Positions 62,975 through 64,000 of a DNA stretch of 64,000 nt are shown piece by piece. Position 1 is the first letter of the stretch. Every line of letters starts with the position of its first letter. The notes below the pieces were generated by a model. It was not told where the DNA came from. It made no database searches and saw only the letters and a list, made by a program, of their open reading frames with translations. Origin of the DNA: Novosphingobium resinovorum (GTDB lineage Bacteria; Pseudomonadota; Alphaproteobacteria; Sphingomonadales; Sphingomonadaceae); the NCBI RefSeq assembly GCF_027922145.1, contig NZ_BSFC01000024.1, positions 310,001 to 374,000 on the forward strand. Reading direction: 5' to 3'. A program made the position numbers and the translations under genes.

Positions 62975-64000
62975 TCAGGCGGCTTCCACTTGCCCGACCG
63001 GCCAGGCGAGCAGCTTGACGTCGGTGAATTCCTCGATGCCTTCCAGACCCCATTCGCGGCCCATGCCGCTGGCCTTGAAGCCGCCGAAGGGAATGTCGCC
63101 GGCGATGCACATGCCGTTGTTCACGCTCATCGAACCGGTGCGCACCTTGCGCGCAATGTTGATCGCGCGGTCGTGGCTGCCCGAGACGCCGCCCGAAAGG
63201 CCGTAGGAACTTTCGTTGGCGATGCGGATGGCATCCTCGTCGTCCTCGTAGGGAATGACGACCAGAACGGGGCCGAAGATCTCTTCCTGAGCGATGCGCA
63301 TGTCATTGGTAACGTCCACGAAGCATGTCGGCTCCACGAAATATCCGCCGCCCTTGTCCGGACGGATGTTGCCACCCGCAAGCAAGGTCGCGCCTTCCTG
63401 CTGGCCTAGGTCGATGTAGCTCTTCACCCGCTCCATCTGCCGCTTCGACACGACGGGGCCCATGATGTGCGCCGGGTTTTCGACGTCTCCCCAGTTGTCG
63501 CCGAAGTTGCCGTAGGCGCCCTTGAGGATGGCCTTGGCCTCTTCGTAGCGGCTCTGCGGAACCAGCAGGCGCGAATGGACGGCGCAGCCCTGCCCGGCGT
63601 GGAAGACCAGCATGGTCATGCCCACGTCCATCGCGAAGTTGGGCGCATCGTCGAGCACAATCTTGGCCGACTTGCCGCCCAGTTCGAGGAACACCCGCTT
63701 CAGCGTCGGCGCGCCCTGCTCCATGATGCGCTTGCCGACGCCGGTGGAACCGGTGAACGAGATCAGGTCGACACGCGGATCGGTAACCAGCATCTCGCCT
63801 GCCAGCGCCGCGTCGGCGCCGAACACGACATTGATGACGCCATCCGGGAAGCCTGCCTCGGCTGCCAGCTCACCGAAGATCGCGCCCATGCCCGGAGTAT
63901 CCGGCGCCGGCTTGAGGATCACCGTGCAACCGGCCAGCAGCGCTGCCACGACCTTGCCGATGTTGACGTAGAGCGGCACGTTCCACGGCGTGATGGCGCC
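62975..64000 (-). CDS. Aldehyde dehydrogenase, 5' end outside window
   Basis: The C-terminal 341 residues of an NAD(P)-dependent aldehyde dehydrogenase; the frame is open to the window edge (GAITPWNVPLYVN). The NAD site has FTGSTGVGKRIM, the general base Glu is in ELGGKSAKIV, and the nucleophile Cys is in HAGQGCAVHSR. EEIFGPVLVV and IPFGGFKASGMGREWG are typical. It would oxidise an aldehyde of the pathway to the acid. It is upstream of and coupled to the TetR gene. Confidence 0.93.
   Translation of the reverse strand, partial: GAITPWNVPLYVNIGKVVAALLAGCTVILKPAPDTPGMGAIFGELAAEAGFPDGVINVVFGADAALAGEMLVTDPRVDLISFTGSTGVGKRIMEQGAPTLKRVFLELGGKSAKIVLDDAPNFAMDVGMTMLVFHAGQGCAVHSRLLVPQSRYEEAKAILKGAYGNFGDNWGDVENPAHIMGPVVSKRQMERVKSYIDLGQQEGATLLAGGNIRPDKGGGYFVEPTCFVDVTNDMRIAQEEIFGPVLVVIPYEDDEDAIRIANESSYGLSGGVSGSHDRAINIARKVRTGSMSVNNGMCIAGDIPFGGFKASGMGREWGLEGIEEFTDVKLLAWPVGQVEAA

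Overview
The window is GC-rich chromosomal DNA, densely coding, from an alphaproteobacterium, most likely the Sphingomonadaceae (Novosphingobium or a close relative). This is inferred from the chvI-chvG-hprK-rapZ-EIIA-HPr block, the K+-independent proton pyrophosphatase, the two TonB-dependent receptors, and the clusters of CaiB, amidohydrolase and acyl-CoA dehydrogenase genes; no 16S rRNA gene is present to confirm it. I see no insertion sequence, prophage or CRISPR array. There is one tRNA (Phe, GAA). Five short palindromic elements from at least three repeat types lie between genes in the first half.

Positions 1-12600 are mostly housekeeping: the end of a response regulator, its sensor kinase and a regulatory PTS branch; an rRNA methyltransferase; a META-domain lipoprotein; recR-def-rmuC on the minus strand, divergent from fmt; truA; and a cobS-like gene. 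From 12636 to 18070 an HxlR regulator diverges from an eight-gene run with three glutathione transferases, three VOC proteins, a DUF1428 protein and an SRPBCC protein, which looks like a thiol-conjugation or electrophile-handling operon. From 18148 to 30000 are a J-domain gene head to head with bolA, hisG-hisD-nusB-thiL, hppA, a FemAB-like/JmjC-like gene pair, a DUF2061 protein and uvrC. A TonB-dependent receptor with an unusual duplicated cysteine-bearing insert follows (30141-33263), then infA-maf-RNase E/G-like-yacG, tRNA-Phe and a complete RND efflux operon (35956-41840).

From 41831 to the right edge the character changes to accessory catabolism. A minus-strand MFS - TonB receptor - oxidoreductase operon diverges from a thiolase-marR pair. 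It is followed by CaiB, a small unknown protein, an acyl-CoA synthetase, a second CaiB and an amidohydrolase. Then come an enoyl-CoA hydratase with a long N-terminal extension, an IclR-type regulator, an amidohydrolase_2 protein, a fused two-domain acyl-CoA dehydrogenase plus crotonase, and a TetR gene with an aldehyde dehydrogenase cut by the window edge. Together these give uptake, CoA activation, dehydrogenation, hydration, C-C or ring hydrolysis and thiolysis. This suggests an uncharacterised pathway for a bulky cyclic or branched acid (steroid- or terpenoid-like). The substrate is inference only.

The most notable non-coding signal is an 18-base dyad (7-4-7 architecture) found in both divergent control regions of this catabolic area, about 108 bases upstream of the thiolase and of the IclR-type regulator. 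They differ at two positions. A more diverged, more symmetric relative lies upstream of the small secreted protein at 49390. These look like a shared operator for the cluster.
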